Shown: positions 9,290-19,787 of the stretch, piece after piece | Position numbering within the stretch: the first letter of the stretch is position 1 | Layout: the number at the start of each line of letters is the position of its first letter | Assembly (NCBI RefSeq): GCF_003671765.1 | Contig: NZ_QPIB01000009.1 | Coordinates: 62,001-126,000, forward strand | Origin: Xenophilus sp. E41 | Lineage (GTDB): Bacteria > Pseudomonadota > Gammaproteobacteria > Burkholderiales > Burkholderiaceae_C | DNA: 64,000 bases | Direction of reading: 5' to 3' | Program-made: the position numbers and the translations under genes | Notes under the pieces: model-generated | The model's database searches: none | Seen by the model: only the letters and a program-made list of their open reading frames with translations | What the model was told of the DNA's origin: nothing

Positions 9290-9834
9290 GCGACGCTTTT
9301 TCTTCTTCAGCTTCTGCTTCCCCGGTGCCGGCCCTTCTGCCGCAGGCCGTGCTCGACCGCTTCGCGCGCGAGGTGGCCAAGTACCCCGACAACGCCGCAG
9401 GCCGCCAGTCGGCGGTGATGGCCTGCCTGGCCATCGTGCAGCAGGTCGACGGTCACGTCAGTGCAGAGAGCGAAGCGGCCATCGCCGACTACCTCGGCAT
9501 GCCGCACATCGCCGTGCGCGAGGTCACGACCTTCTACAACATGTACAACCAGCATCCGGTGGGCAAGTTCAAGCTCAACGTGTGCACGAACCTGCCGTGC
9601 CAGCTGCGCGACGGCGTGACGGCGCTGGTGCACCTCGAGAAGAAGCTGGGGATCAAGATGGGCGAGACCACGCCCGACGGCCTGTTCACTCTGCAGCAGA
9701 GCGAATGCCTGGGCGCATGCGCCGATTCGCCGGTGATGCTGGTGAACGACCGCACCATGTGCAGCTTCATGAGCAACGAGAAGCTCGACCAGCTCGTCGA
9801 CGGCCTTCGCGCTGCCGCCGGAGAGGAGCGTTGA
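9286..9834 (+). CDS. nuoE: NADH-quinone oxidoreductase subunit E
   Basis: This 182-residue thioredoxin-like subunit holds the [2Fe-2S] cluster N1a, with ligands C100, C105, C141 and C145 (CTNLPC and ECLGAC). A serine/alanine-rich N-terminal 15 residues precede the helical region. The ATG overlaps the nuoD stop and the TGA overlaps the nuoF ATG, so the three genes are coupled. Confidence 0.96.
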   Translation: MSDAFSSSASASPVPALLPQAVLDRFAREVAKYPDNAAGRQSAVMACLAIVQQVDGHVSAESEAAIADYLGMPHIAVREVTTFYNMYNQHPVGKFKLNVCTNLPCQLRDGVTALVHLEKKLGIKMGETTPDGLFTLQQSECLGACADSPVMLVNDRTMCSFMSNEKLDQLVDGLRAAAGEER

Positions 9835-11174
9835 TGACGCCCGACCAAGTCCTGTCCCAGTTCCGGGCAACCGGCGTACAGACCTGTTTCCACGACCGCC
9901 ACATCAATCCGCAGATCTATGCGGGCCTGAACGGCACCAACTGGCGCCTGGCCGACTACGAGGCGCGCGGCGGCTACCAGGCCCTGCGCAAGATCCTGAC
10001 GGAGGGGCTGACGCCCGACCAGGTGATCGCCGAGGTCAAGGGCTCGGGCCTGCGGGGCCGCGGCGGCGCGGGCTTCCCGACGGGGCTGAAGTGGAGCTTC
10101 ATGCCCCGCCAGTTCCCGGGCCAGAAGTACCTCGTCTGCAACTCGGACGAAGGTGAGCCGGGCACGTGCAAGGACCGCGACATCCTGCACTTCAACCCGC
10201 ACATCGTCATCGAGGGCATGGCCATCGCCGCCTACGCGATGGGCATCAGCGTCGGCTACAACTACATCCACGGCGAGATCTTCGAAACCTACGAGCGTTT
10301 CGAAGAGGCGCTCGAAGAGGCACGCGCCGCCGGCTACCTGGGCGACAGGATCATGGGCAGCGCCTACAGCTTCCAGCTGCATGCGGCCCATGGCTTCGGC
10401 GCCTACATCTGCGGCGAGGAAACCGCGCTGCTCGAGTCGCTCGAAGGCAAGAAGGGCCAGCCGCGGTTCAAGCCGCCGTTCCCGGCCAGCTTCGGCCTGT
10501 ACGGCAAGCCGACCACCATCAACAACACCGAGACCTTCGCGGCGGTTCCCTGGATCATCCGCAACGGCGGGCAGGCCTACCTCGAGTGCGGCAAGCCCAA
10601 CAACGGCGGGACCAAGATCTTCTCGGTGAGCGGCGACGTCGAGCAGCCCGGCAACTACGAAGTGCCGATGGGTACGCCGTTCTCCAAGCTGCTCGAACTC
10701 GCCGGTGGCGTGCGCAAGGGGCGCCAGCTCAAGGCGGTGATCCCGGGCGGCTCGTCGGCACCGGTGCTGCCGGCCGCGATCATGATGGACTGCACGATGG
10801 ACTACGACTCCATCGCCAAGGCCGGCTCGATGCTGGGCTCGGGCGCCGTGATCGTCATGGACGACTCGCGGTCCATGGTGGAGTCGCTCAAGCGGCTGTC
10901 GTACTTCTACATGCACGAGTCCTGTGGCCAGTGCACGCCCTGCCGCGAAGGCACGGGCTGGCTGTGGCGCGTGGTGGATCGCATCCACAACGGCCAGGGC
11001 CGCGCCACCGACATGGACCTGCTGAACTCGGTGGCCGACAACATCCAGGGTCGCACCATCTGTGCGCTCGGCGATGCGGCCGCCATGCCCGTGCGGGCCA
11101 TGATCAAGCACTTCCGCCACGAGTTCGAGGCGCTGGTGCCGGGCTACGTGCCCAAGACGCCGGCCCAGGCCTGA
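9834..11174 (+). CDS. nuoF: NADH-quinone oxidoreductase subunit F (NADH/FMN-binding)
   Basis: This 446-residue subunit oxidises NADH through FMN and passes electrons to cluster N3. The NADH/FMN glycine-rich loop [16 protein letters not shown] lies near residues 66-81. Cluster N3 ligands are C364, C367 and C370 ([12 protein letters not shown]) and C410 ([10 protein letters not shown]). Its start overlaps the nuoE stop (TGATG). Confidence 0.97.
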   Translation: MTPDQVLSQFRATGVQTCFHDRHINPQIYAGLNGTNWRLADYEARGGYQALRKILTEGLTPDQVIAEVKGSGLRGRGGAGFPTGLKWSFMPRQFPGQKYLVCNSDEGEPGTCKDRDILHFNPHIVIEGMAIAAYAMGISVGYNYIHGEIFETYERFEEALEEARAAGYLGDRIMGSAYSFQLHAAHGFGAYICGEETALLESLEGKKGQPRFKPPFPASFGLYGKPTTINNTETFAAVPWIIRNGGQAYLECGKPNNGGTKIFSVSGDVEQPGNYEVPMGTPFSKLLELAGGVRKGRQLKAVIPGGSSAPVLPAAIMMDCTMDYDSIAKAGSMLGSGAVIVMDDSRSMVESLKRLSYFYMHESCGQCTPCREGTGWLWRVVDRIHNGQGRATDMDLLNSVADNIQGRTICALGDAAAMPVRAMIKHFRHEFEALVPGYVPKTPAQA

Positions 11175-11193
11175 GCGCGAACGAGAACACGAC

Positions 11194-13386
11194 ATGGTTG
11201 AAATCGAACTCGACGGCAAGAAGGTCGAAGTGGCCGAAGGCAGCATGGTGATGCATGCCGCCGACAAGGCCGGCACCTACATCCCGCATTTCTGCTACCA
11301 CAAGAAGCTCAGCATCGCGGCCAACTGCCGCATGTGCCTGGTCGACATCGAGAAGGCGCCCAAGGCCATGCCGGCCTGCGCCACCCCGGTGACGCAGGGC
11401 ATGATCGTCCGCACCCAGAGCGAGAAGGCGATCAAGGCGCAGAAGTCGGTGATGGAGTTCCTGCTCATCAATCACCCGCTCGACTGCCCGATCTGCGACC
11501 AGGGCGGCGAATGCCAGCTGCAGGATCTGGCCGTGGGCTATGGCGGTTCGTCCTCGCGCTACGAGGAAGAAAAGCGCGTGGTCTTCCACAAGGACGTCGG
11601 CCCGCTCATCAGCATGGAAGAGATGAGCCGCTGCATCCACTGCACCCGTTGCGTGCGCTTCGGCCAGGAAGTGGCCGGCATCATGGAACTGGGCATGGTC
11701 AACCGGGGCGAACACTCCGAGATCACCACCGTGGTGGGCGACACGGTCGATTCCGAGCTCTCGGGCAACATGATCGACATCTGCCCGGTCGGCGCGCTCA
11801 CGAGCAAGCCCTTCCGCTACAGCGCACGCACGTGGGAACTGAGCCGCCGCAAGTCGGTCAGCCCGCACGATTCGACGGGCACGAACCTGATCGTGCAGGT
11901 GAAGAATCACCAGGTCATGCGCGTCGTTCCGCTCGAGAACGAGGACATCAACGAGTGCTGGATCGCCGACCGCGACCGCTTCTCGTACGAAGCGCTCAAC
12001 AGTGACGATCGCCTGACCCAGCCCATGCTCAAGCAGGGCGGTCAATGGCAGGCGGTCGACTGGCAGACCGCGCTCGAGTACGTCGCCAACGGCCTGCGCC
12101 AGATCAAGACGGACCACGGCGCCGCATCGATCGGCGCGCTCGTCAGCCCGCACAGCACCGTGGAGGAACTCGCGCTCGCCACGGCCCTCATGCGTGGCCT
12201 GGGCAGCGAGAACATCGACCATCGCCTGCGCCACGCCGACTTCACGCGCGGCGCGGGCGTGCGCTGGCTCGGCACGTCGATCGCTTCGCTGTCGCAACTG
12301 CAGCGCGTGCTGGTGGTCGGCTCGAATCTGCGCAAGGACCATCCGCTGTTCGCCCAACGCATCCGCCAGGCGGCCCGCAAGGGCGCCGCGGTGCATGCCA
12401 TCGCCGGCCAGGCGCAACTCGCGTCGCAGGACGCGTGGGCCATGCCGCTTGCCAGCGTGCAGACCGCCGAAGCGGCAGGCTGGGGCGACGCACTGGGCGT
12501 TCTGGCCGCGGCCGTGGCTGCCGAGAAGGGCCTGGCCGCTCCCTCGAATGCGCAGCCGACGGACGCCGCCCGGGCGACCGCCAAGTCCCTGCTGGGCGGC
12601 GAGCGCAAGGCGATCCTGCTGGGCAATGCGGCCGCGCACGCCGCCGACGCCTCGCGCCTGCTGGCCATGGCGCAGTGGATCGGCGAGCAGACCGGCGCCT
12701 CGGTCGGCTACCTGACCGAAGCGGCCAACACGGTCGGCGCCCAGTGGGTCGGCGCGCTGCCGGGCGCCCAGGGGCTCGACGCGGGCCAAATGCTGGCGGG
12801 CGGCCTCAAGGCCGTGCTGCTGCTCAACAACGAGCCCGAATTCGATTCGGCTGCGGGCGCCAAGGCGGCGCAGGCGCTGGACGGCGCACAGATGGTCGTG
12901 ACGCTGAGTCCCTTCAAGGCGAACCTCGCCTTCAGCGACGTGCTGCTGCCCATCTCGCCCTTCAGCGAAACGCCGGGCACCTTCGTCAATGCCGAAGGCC
13001 GCATCCAGAGCTTCCATGCCGTGGTCAAGCCCCGTGGCGAAACCCGTCCGGGCTGGAAGGTTCTGCGCGTGCTCGGCAACCTGCTCGGCCTCACGGGCTT
13101 CGACTTCGAGACCTCGCAGGATGTGCTCGCGCACGTGCGCCAAGGGCTCGACGCCGCTGCCACGCACGTCCCGGCCGATCGGCTGAGCAATGCGCTGGCG
13201 ACGCCGGTCGACCTGGCTGCGCCATCGGCGGCACCGGTCGCCGAGCCTGTGGCCGCGTCCATCTACCAGCTGGACGGTCTCGTGCGACGGGCGCCGTCGC
13301 TGCAGCTCACGGCCGACGGCCGTGGCAGCGCGCATGCCGTCCGTGGCGTCGCGTACTACCAGGCGATCGACGAGGTGACCGCATGA
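11194..13386 (+). CDS. nuoG: NADH-quinone oxidoreductase subunit G
   Basis: This is the 730-residue largest peripheral subunit. It has an N-terminal ferredoxin-like [2Fe-2S] domain ([15 protein letters not shown], then CATPV), a [4Fe-4S] His/Cys domain ([14 protein letters not shown]), another [4Fe-4S] pair ([16 protein letters not shown] and DICPVGALT), and a long molybdopterin-oxidoreductase-like region without an obvious cofactor role. It relays electrons from NuoF towards NuoI. The stop overlaps the nuoH start by 4 bp. Confidence 0.96.
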   Translation: MVEIELDGKKVEVAEGSMVMHAADKAGTYIPHFCYHKKLSIAANCRMCLVDIEKAPKAMPACATPVTQGMIVRTQSEKAIKAQKSVMEFLLINHPLDCPICDQGGECQLQDLAVGYGGSSSRYEEEKRVVFHKDVGPLISMEEMSRCIHCTRCVRFGQEVAGIMELGMVNRGEHSEITTVVGDTVDSELSGNMIDICPVGALTSKPFRYSARTWELSRRKSVSPHDSTGTNLIVQVKNHQVMRVVPLENEDINECWIADRDRFSYEALNSDDRLTQPMLKQGGQWQAVDWQTALEYVANGLRQIKTDHGAASIGALVSPHSTVEELALATALMRGLGSENIDHRLRHADFTRGAGVRWLGTSIASLSQLQRVLVVGSNLRKDHPLFAQRIRQAARKGAAVHAIAGQAQLASQDAWAMPLASVQTAEAAGWGDALGVLAAAVAAEKGLAAPSNAQPTDAARATAKSLLGGERKAILLGNAAAHAADASRLLAMAQWIGEQTGASVGYLTEAANTVGAQWVGALPGAQGLDAGQMLAGGLKAVLLLNNEPEFDSAAGAKAAQALDGAQMVVTLSPFKANLAFSDVLLPISPFSETPGTFVNAEGRIQSFHAVVKPRGETRPGWKVLRVLGNLLGLTGFDFETSQDVLAHVRQGLDAAATHVPADRLSNALATPVDLAAPSAAPVAEPVAASIYQLDGLVRRAPSLQLTADGRGSAHAVRGVAYYQAIDEVTA

Positions 13387-14459
13387 TCGACTCGATCTAC
13401 GGTTTCGGGCGCGGCCTGATCGATGCCGGCTGGTGGACCGGGGCCGGCTGGCCGGTGGTCTGGTCGCTGATCAAGATCGTGTGCGTGCTGCTGCCCCTGC
13501 TCGGTGCGGTCGCCTACCTCACACTCTGGGAGCGCAAGTTCCTGGGCTGGATCCAGGTGCGCCACGGTCCCAACCGCGTCGGCCCCATGGGGCTGCTGCA
13601 GCCAATCGCCGACGCGCTCAAGCTGCTGACCAAGGAGCTGATCAACCCCACGGCGGCCAACAAGGGCCTGTTCCGTCTGGGCCCGGTCATGGCGATCATG
13701 CCGGCGCTGGCAGCCTGGGTGGCGATCCCCTTCGGTCCCGATGCGGTGCTGGCCAACGTCAATGCCGGGCTGCTGCTGATCATGGCCATCACCTCGATCG
13801 AGGTGTACGGCGTCATCATCGCCGGCTGGGCCTCCAACTCGAAGTACGCCTTCCTGGGCGCGCTGCGTGCGTCGGCCCAGATGGTGAGCTACGAAATCGC
13901 CATGGGCTTCTGCCTGGTGGTGGTCATCATGGTGTCGGGCAGCCTGCACCTCGGCGAAGTGGTCGCCGCGCAGGCCAAGGGCATGGGTGCCAACATGGGC
14001 CTGGGCTTCCTGTCGTGGAACTGGCTGCCGCTGCTGCCGATCTTCATCGTCTACGTGATCTCCGGCGTGGCCGAGACCAACCGCCACCCCTTCGACGTGG
14101 TGGAAGGCGAGGCCGAGATCGTGGCCGGCCACATGGTCGAGTACTCGGGCATGGGCTTCGCGATCTTCTTCCTGGCCGAATACGCCAGCATGTGGCTGAT
14201 CTCGATCCTGGCCGCGCTGATGTTCCTGGGCGGCTGGCTGTCCCCCATCGGCTTCCTCGACTTCATCCCCGGATGGATCTGGCTCGGCCTGAAGACATTC
14301 TTCGTGGTCTCGCTGTTCATCTGGATCCGGGGCACCTTCCCGCGCTTCCGCTACGACCAGATCATGCGGCTGGGCTGGAAGATCTTCATTCCTGTCACCC
14401 TGGTGTGGCTGCTGGTGGTCGGGGGCTGGATGCAGACGCCCTGGAACATCTGGAAATAA
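13383..14459 (+). CDS. nuoH: NADH-quinone oxidoreductase subunit H
   Basis: This 358-residue integral membrane subunit has about eight helices and joins the peripheral arm to the proton-pumping arm. Conserved stretches are [49 protein letters not shown] and the C-terminal [18 protein letters not shown], which line the quinone chamber and proton path. It overlaps nuoG by 4 bp and is followed 14 bp later by nuoI. Confidence 0.97.
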   Translation: MIDSIYGFGRGLIDAGWWTGAGWPVVWSLIKIVCVLLPLLGAVAYLTLWERKFLGWIQVRHGPNRVGPMGLLQPIADALKLLTKELINPTAANKGLFRLGPVMAIMPALAAWVAIPFGPDAVLANVNAGLLLIMAITSIEVYGVIIAGWASNSKYAFLGALRASAQMVSYEIAMGFCLVVVIMVSGSLHLGEVVAAQAKGMGANMGLGFLSWNWLPLLPIFIVYVISGVAETNRHPFDVVEGEAEIVAGHMVEYSGMGFAIFFLAEYASMWLISILAALMFLGGWLSPIGFLDFIPGWIWLGLKTFFVVSLFIWIRGTFPRFRYDQIMRLGWKIFIPVTLVWLLVVGGWMQTPWNIWK

Positions 14460-14473
14460 GCGGAGCGAACAAG

Positions 14474-14983
14474 ATGACAGCCGTTGCTGCCTCGTCCTTT
14501 TCGATCAAGGATTTCTTCAAGAGCTTCATGCTCGCCGAGCTCTTCAAGGGCATGGCCCTCACGGGCCGCTATGCGCTGCGCCGCAAGATCACGGTGCAGT
14601 TCCCCGAAGAGAAAACGCCTCTGTCGCCGCGCTTTCGCGGGCTGCATGCGCTGCGCCGTTATGAAAACGGCGAGGAGCGCTGCATCGCGTGCAAGCTGTG
14701 CGAGGCCGTGTGCCCTGCGGTCGCCATCACCATCGAGTCGACGGTGCGCGACGACGGCTCGCGCCGCACCTCGCGCTACGACATCGACCTGACCAAGTGC
14801 ATCTTCTGCGGCTTCTGCGAAGAGAGCTGCCCGGTCGACTCGATCGTCGAGACGCACATCCTCGAATACCACGGCGAGAAGCGTGGCGATCTCTACTTCA
14901 CCAAGGACATGCTCCTGGCCGTGGGCGATCGCTACGAGAAGGAAATCGCCGCCAACAAGGCGGCAGACGCCAAGTACCGCTGA
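14474..14983 (+). CDS. nuoI: NADH-quinone oxidoreductase subunit I
   Basis: This 169-residue 8Fe-8S ferredoxin-type subunit carries clusters N6a and N6b. Both CxxCxxCxxxCP motifs are complete: C70, C73, C76, C80 and C109, C112, C115, C119. An amphipathic N-terminal region ([20 protein letters not shown]) fits membrane-surface attachment. It lies within the operon between nuoH and nuoJ. Confidence 0.97.
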   Translation: MTAVAASSFSIKDFFKSFMLAELFKGMALTGRYALRRKITVQFPEEKTPLSPRFRGLHALRRYENGEERCIACKLCEAVCPAVAITIESTVRDDGSRRTSRYDIDLTKCIFCGFCEESCPVDSIVETHILEYHGEKRGDLYFTKDMLLAVGDRYEKEIAANKAADAKYR

Positions 14984-15010
14984 TCCCGGCGCCCGAAAAG
15001 AACCATCCTC

Positions 15011-15670
15011 ATGGACGTCAAGACCGGCTTCTTCTACCTGTTCTCGGTCGTGCTGCTCTTCGCAGCCTTCCGGGTCATCACCGCACGCAACCCCGTGCAT
15101 GCGGTGCTCTACCTCATGCTGGCCTTCTCGCAGGCCGCCGCCGTGTGGCTGCTCCTGAAGGCCGAGTTCCTGGCCATCGCGCTGGTGCTGGTCTACCTGG
15201 GCGCCGTGATGGTGCTCTTCCTCTTCGTGGTGATGATGCTCGACCTCAACATCGACAGCCTTCGCCAGGGATTCTGGAAGCACTTCCCGCTGGCCGCCCT
15301 GATCGGCGTGGTCATCGCCCTCGAGATGGCCTACGTGCTGATGGGGGGCTTCCGCCTGCAGGGCTCCGTGCCGGCCGAGATGGCGCAGGCCGCCGCCGCG
15401 CAGGGCTCCAACACCAAGGCGCTGGGCCTGCTGCTGTACAGCGAATACGTCTATCCCGTCCAGATCGCGGCCGTGATCCTCGTCGTGGCCATGATCGCCG
15501 CCATCGCGCTGACGCTGCGTCAGCGCAAGGACACCAAGTTCGTCAACGTGAAGGACCAGGTGCACGTGAAGGCCGCCGACCGCATGAGCGTGGTGAAGCT
15601 GGCCGCGACGCTGCCCCCACCGCCGCCGGCCGCGCCGGCCGCCGACGCCGAAGCGGAGAAGAAGCCATGA
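15011..15670 (+). CDS. nuoJ: NADH-quinone oxidoreductase subunit J
   Basis: This 219-residue membrane subunit has five predicted helices. The conserved core is [50 protein letters not shown], cited here only as landmarks within residues 25-75. It contains the pi-bulge helix that moves during turnover. The cytosolic C-terminus is extended and ends in a Pro/Ala-rich tail. Its TGA overlaps the nuoK ATG (ATGA). Confidence 0.95.
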   Translation: MDVKTGFFYLFSVVLLFAAFRVITARNPVHAVLYLMLAFSQAAAVWLLLKAEFLAIALVLVYLGAVMVLFLFVVMMLDLNIDSLRQGFWKHFPLAALIGVVIALEMAYVLMGGFRLQGSVPAEMAQAAAAQGSNTKALGLLLYSEYVYPVQIAAVILVVAMIAAIALTLRQRKDTKFVNVKDQVHVKAADRMSVVKLAATLPPPPPAAPAADAEAEKKP

Positions 15671-15975
15671 CGCTGACCCTGGGCCATTACCTGTCGCTGG
15701 GCGCGATGCTGTTCGCGCTGTCGGTGATCGGCATCTTCCTGAACCGCAAGAACCTGATCGTGCTGCTCATGTGCATCGAACTGATGCTGCTCGCGGTCAA
15801 CATGAACTTCGTCGCCTTCTCGCACTACCTGGGCGACATGCACGGCCAGATCTTCGTGTTCTTCATCCTCACGGTCGCGGCCGCCGAATCGGCGATCGGG
15901 CTGGCGCTGCTCGTCCTGCTGTTCCGCAACAAGTCGAACATCAACGTCGACGAGCTCAACTCGCTCAAGGGATAA
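15667..15975 (+). CDS. nuoK: NADH-quinone oxidoreductase subunit K
   Basis: This 102-residue subunit has three transmembrane helices and the two conserved membrane glutamates needed for proton translocation (in [10 protein letters not shown] and [12 protein letters not shown]). It starts [19 protein letters not shown] and is translationally coupled to nuoJ by a 4-bp overlap. Confidence 0.97.
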   Translation: MTLTLGHYLSLGAMLFALSVIGIFLNRKNLIVLLMCIELMLLAVNMNFVAFSHYLGDMHGQIFVFFILTVAAAESAIGLALLVLLFRNKSNINVDELNSLKG

Positions 15976-15986
15976 CGACAACCACC

Positions 15987-18017
15987 ATGAGCGCAACGCT
16001 ATCTGCTTCCACCCTGCTGGCCGTGCCGCTCGCGCCCCTCGTGGGCTCGGCGCTGGCGGGCCTGTTCGGCACGAAATTCGGCGGCAACCACCTGGGCCGC
16101 AAGGTCGTCCACTCGATCACCATCCTGGGCGTGCTGGTCGCCTTCGTCATCTCCGCCATGACCTTGAAGAGCGTCGTGGTGGACGGGGCCCGCTTCAACG
16201 CCACCATTTACGAATGGATGGTCGTCGGCGGCCTGAAGATGGAGGTCGGCTTCCTGGTCGACGGCCTCACCGCCATGATGATGTGCGTGGTGACCTTCGT
16301 GTCGCTGATGGTCCACATCTACACCATCGGCTACATGGAAGAGGATGCTGGCTACAACCGCTTCTTCGCGTACATCTCGCTGTTCACCTTCTCGATGTTG
16401 ATGCTCGTCATGAGCAACAACATGCTCCAGCTCTTCTTCGGCTGGGAGGCGGTGGGGCTGGTGTCGTACCTGCTGATCGGCTTCTGGTTCAACAAGCCCA
16501 CGGCGATCTTCGCCAACATGAAGGCCTTCCTGGTCAACCGCGTGGGTGACTTCGGCTTCATCCTGGGCATCGGCCTGATCGCCGCCTACGCCGGCACGCT
16601 GAACTACACCGAAGCCTTCGCCAAGGCCGACCAGCTCGCCAAGATCGGCTTTCCGGGTACCGACTGGATGCTGATCACCGTGATCTGCATCTGCCTGTTC
16701 ATCGGCGCCATGGGCAAGAGCGCGCAGTTCCCGCTGCACGTGTGGCTGCCCGATTCGATGGAAGGCCCGACCCCCATCTCGGCGCTGATCCACGCCGCCA
16801 CCATGGTGACGGCGGGCATCTTCATGGTCAGCCGCATGTCGCCGCTGTTCGAGCTGAGCGACACGGCGCTGAGCTTCATCCTGGTGATCGGCGCCATCAC
16901 CGCCCTGTTCATGGGCTTCCTGGGCATCATCCAGAACGACATCAAGCGCGTGGTGGCGTACTCGACGCTCTCGCAGCTGGGCTACATGACCGTCGCGCTG
17001 GGCGCCTCGGCCTACTCGGTCGCGGTGTTCCACCTGATGACCCACGCCTTCTTCAAGGCGCTGCTGTTCCTCGGTGCCGGCTCGGTGATCATCGGTATGC
17101 ACCACAACCAGGACATCCGCTGGATGGGCGGCGTGCGCAAGTACATGCCCATCACCTGGATCACTTCGCTGCTGGGTTCGCTGGCGCTGATCGGCACGCC
17201 GCTGTTCTCGGGCTTCTATTCCAAGGACAGCATCATCGAGGCGGTGCACGAGAGCCACCTGTGGGGCTCGGGCTTCGCGTACTTCTCGGTGCTGGCCGGC
17301 GTGTTCATCACCGCGTTCTATTCGTTCCGCATGTACTTCCTCGTCTTCCACGGCAAGGAGCGCTACGACCAGAACCCGGATGCGCACCACGACGAGCACG
17401 CGCACGACGACCACCACGGCCATGGCCACGACGCCAAGCCGCACGAGTCGCCGTGGGTGGTCTGGCTGCCGCTGGTGCTGCTGGCCATCCCGTCGGTGCT
17501 GATCGGCTACTTCACCATCCAGCCGATGCTCTATGGCGAGTTCTTCAAGGACGCCATCTTCGTGGATGGCTCCAAGCATCACGCGATGAAGGAGCTGGCC
17601 GAGGCCTTCCACGGCCCGATCGCCATGGCCTTGCACGGCCTGCAGGCGCCGCCCTTCTGGCTGGCCTTGGCCGGCGTGGCGCTGTCCTGGTACATGTACA
17701 TGATCAACCCGGCGCTGCCGGCGGCCATCAAGCGCGCCTTCGGCCCGGTCTACCGGCTGCTCGAAAACAAGTACTACATGGACTGGTTCAACGAGAACGT
17801 GCTGGCACGCGGCACGCGTGCCCTGGGCACCGGCCTGTGGAAGGGCGGCGACCAGGCCCTGATCGACGGCGCCGTGGTCAACGGCTCGTGGAAGCTGATC
17901 GGGCGTCTGGCAGGCGTGGTGCGCTGGTTCCAGTCCGGCTACATCTACCACTACGCCTTCGCGATGCTGCTGGGCATCTTCGTCCTGATGACGTACTTCG
18001 TCTGGTTCAACCGATAG
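15987..18017 (+). CDS. nuoL: NADH-quinone oxidoreductase subunit L
   Basis: This 676-residue antiporter-like proton pump lies at the distal end of the membrane arm, with about 16 helices including the long lateral helix at the C-terminus. The conserved ion-path region FFGWEAVGLVSYLLIGFW and the central AMGKSAQFPLHVWLPDSMEGPTPISALIHAATMV core are intact. An unusual His/Asp-rich cytoplasmic loop at about residues 468-490 (DAHHDEHAHDDHHGHGHD) may bind metal. The TAG stop is formed at the boundary with the 161-bp element that follows. Confidence 0.96.
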   Translation: MSATLSASTLLAVPLAPLVGSALAGLFGTKFGGNHLGRKVVHSITILGVLVAFVISAMTLKSVVVDGARFNATIYEWMVVGGLKMEVGFLVDGLTAMMMCVVTFVSLMVHIYTIGYMEEDAGYNRFFAYISLFTFSMLMLVMSNNMLQLFFGWEAVGLVSYLLIGFWFNKPTAIFANMKAFLVNRVGDFGFILGIGLIAAYAGTLNYTEAFAKADQLAKIGFPGTDWMLITVICICLFIGAMGKSAQFPLHVWLPDSMEGPTPISALIHAATMVTAGIFMVSRMSPLFELSDTALSFILVIGAITALFMGFLGIIQNDIKRVVAYSTLSQLGYMTVALGASAYSVAVFHLMTHAFFKALLFLGAGSVIIGMHHNQDIRWMGGVRKYMPITWITSLLGSLALIGTPLFSGFYSKDSIIEAVHESHLWGSGFAYFSVLAGVFITAFYSFRMYFLVFHGKERYDQNPDAHHDEHAHDDHHGHGHDAKPHESPWVVWLPLVLLAIPSVLIGYFTIQPMLYGEFFKDAIFVDGSKHHAMKELAEAFHGPIAMALHGLQAPPFWLALAGVALSWYMYMINPALPAAIKRAFGPVYRLLENKYYMDWFNENVLARGTRALGTGLWKGGDQALIDGAVVNGSWKLIGRLAGVVRWFQSGYIYHYAFAMLLGIFVLMTYFVWFNR

Positions 18018-18176
18018 AAGGTGTGGACGAACCCGTCATGACCGCTCAGCCCTCCAAAACACATCCTCCCGGCGTTGCAAATGCTCGCCATGGCGTGAGC
18101 CATGCCTGCGCTTTGCGCCTTGATCGGCCGCGTTGTGGCGGCCTGCTCGGCCACGCCGAGTCCATCCACACCTTCT
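18016..18176. mobile_element. MITE-like 161-bp element between nuoL and nuoM
   Basis: AGAAGGTGTGGA (18016-18027) and its exact reverse complement (18165-18176) bound the segment. It is flanked by a direct GAT repeat (18013-18015 and 18177-18179) that looks like a 3-bp target duplication. The interior has further dyads, such as GCTC-GCCATGGC-GTGAGC and GGCG..GCAAA / TTTGCGCC. No transposase is encoded; a 46-codon open frame (18039-18179) is probably incidental. Most other junctions inside the nuo operon are far tighter, so the element is an addition. Confidence 0.6.
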
Positions 18177-18203
18177 GATCCGCTGCGCTGGAGAACAAGA
18201 AAA

Positions 18204-19679
18204 ATGGGTTTGTTGAGCCTTGCCATCTGGCTGCCGATCGCGGTGGGCGCCGTCCTGCTGCTGTTCGGCCGCGAGAACCAAGCGCGTGCTGTCCGCTGGG
18301 TCGCGCTGATCGGCGCCACCGCCAGCTTCCTGGTCACCCTTCCGCTGTACACGCGCTTCCAGGTCGGCAGCGCGGCGATGCAGTTCGTCGAGAAGGCGCC
18401 GTGGATCGAGCGCTTCCACATCAACTACCACGTCGGCGTGGACGGGCTGTCGATGTGGTTCGTGCTGCTGACGGCCTTCATCACCGTGATCGTGGTGATC
18501 TCGGCCTGGGAAGTCATCACCGAGCGCGTCAACCAGTACATGGGCGCGTTCCTGATCCTGTCGGGCCTGATGATCGGCGTGTTCTCGGCGCTCGACGGGA
18601 TGCTGTTCTACGTCTTCTTCGAAGCCACGCTGATCCCGATGTACCTGATCATTGGCATCTGGGGCGGCCCGAACAAGATCTACGCGGCCTTCAAGTTCTT
18701 CCTGTACACGCTGCTCGGCTCGCTGCTCATGCTGGTCGCGCTGATCTACCTGTACAACACCTCGGGCGGCAGCTTCGACATCCTGGCCTGGCACAAGCTG
18801 CCGCTGGGCGGCCATGCCCAGACCCTGCTGTTCTTCGCCTTCTTCGCCGCCTTCGCCGTGAAGGTGCCGATGTGGCCGGTGCACACCTGGCTGCCCGACG
18901 TGCACGTCGAGGCCCCGACGGGCGGTTCGGCCGTGCTGGCCGCCATCATGCTGAAGCTCGGCGCCTACGGCTTCCTGCGCTTCTCGATGCCGATCGCCCC
19001 GGACGCCTCGCGCGAGTGGGCGTGGTTCATGATCGCCCTGTCGCTGGTGGCCGTGATCTACGTGGGCCTGGTCGCGCTGGTGCAGCAGGACATGAAGAAG
19101 CTGGTGGCGTACTCGTCGGTCGCCCACATGGGCTTCGTGACCCTCGGCTTCTTCATCTTCAACAGCTTGGGCGTGGCCGGCGGCATCGTGCAGATGATCT
19201 CGCACGGCTTCGTGTCCGGCGCCATGTTCCTGTGCATCGGCGTGCTGTACGACCGCGTGCACTCGCGGCAGATCGCCGACTACGGCGGCGTGGTGAACAC
19301 CATGCCCAAGTTCGCGGCCTTCGCGCTGCTGTTCGCGATGGCCAACTGCGGGCTGCCCGCCACGGCCGGTTTCGTGGGCGAGTGGATGGTGATCCTGGGT
19401 GCCGTCAAGGCCAACTTCTGGATCGGCCTCGGTGCGGCCACCGCACTGATCTTCGGTGCCGCCTACACGCTGTGGATGTACAAGCGCGTGTACCTCGGCC
19501 CGGTCGGCAACAAGCATGTGGAAGAACTCACCGACATCAACGGCCGCGAGTTCCTGATGCTGGCCCTGCTGGCGATCGCGGTGCTGTGGATGGGCCTGTT
19601 CCCGAAGCCCTTCACCGACGTGATGGATGCTTCGGTCACGGAATTGCTGCGCCATGTCGCCGCGTCCAAGCTTCCCTGA
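18204..19679 (+). CDS. nuoM: NADH-quinone oxidoreductase subunit M
   Basis: This 491-residue antiporter-like proton-pumping subunit has 14 predicted helices. Key segments are MLFYVFFEATLIPMYLIIGIWGG with the conserved glutamate, AVKVPMWPVHTWLPDVHVEAPTGGSAVLAAIMLKLGAYG with the pumping lysines, and the SHGFVSGAMFL region. ATG 18204 follows a GGAG box. The gap to nuoL is 186 bp and contains the MITE-like element; the gap to nuoN holds another repeat. Confidence 0.96.
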   Translation: MGLLSLAIWLPIAVGAVLLLFGRENQARAVRWVALIGATASFLVTLPLYTRFQVGSAAMQFVEKAPWIERFHINYHVGVDGLSMWFVLLTAFITVIVVISAWEVITERVNQYMGAFLILSGLMIGVFSALDGMLFYVFFEATLIPMYLIIGIWGGPNKIYAAFKFFLYTLLGSLLMLVALIYLYNTSGGSFDILAWHKLPLGGHAQTLLFFAFFAAFAVKVPMWPVHTWLPDVHVEAPTGGSAVLAAIMLKLGAYGFLRFSMPIAPDASREWAWFMIALSLVAVIYVGLVALVQQDMKKLVAYSSVAHMGFVTLGFFIFNSLGVAGGIVQMISHGFVSGAMFLCIGVLYDRVHSRQIADYGGVVNTMPKFAAFALLFAMANCGLPATAGFVGEWMVILGAVKANFWIGLGAATALIFGAAYTLWMYKRVYLGPVGNKHVEELTDINGREFLMLALLAIAVLWMGLFPKPFTDVMDASVTELLRHVAASKLP

Positions 19680-19775
19680 CGAAATGACCCCCAAGCTTGC
19701 GTCTTCGCCGCTGCGCTGCCCCCCGAGGGGGCAGGCCCGCCTTGGGGCGGCCCGGCGGCGGGCCGGCGCGCTGAA
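19680..19775. repeat. Double-hairpin intergenic repeat, copy A (nuoM/nuoN)
   Basis: The segment starts ATGACCCCCAAGCTTGC. It contains hairpin 1, CTGCCCCC-CGA-GGGGGCAG (19716-19734), and hairpin 2, GGCCCGCC / GGCGGGCC around the loop TTGGGGCGGCCCGGC (19734-19764). A sister copy at 30652-30738 has the same loop but a different, still complementary, stem. In-operon position implies that readthrough is tolerated. Confidence 0.75.
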
Positions 19776-19787
19776 CAAGAGAACGAG

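Noticed and set aside
18039-18179. A 46-codon gene between nuoL and nuoM
   Set aside because: It lies wholly inside the inverted-repeat element, has no ribosome binding site, and its sequence follows the palindromic structure of the element.
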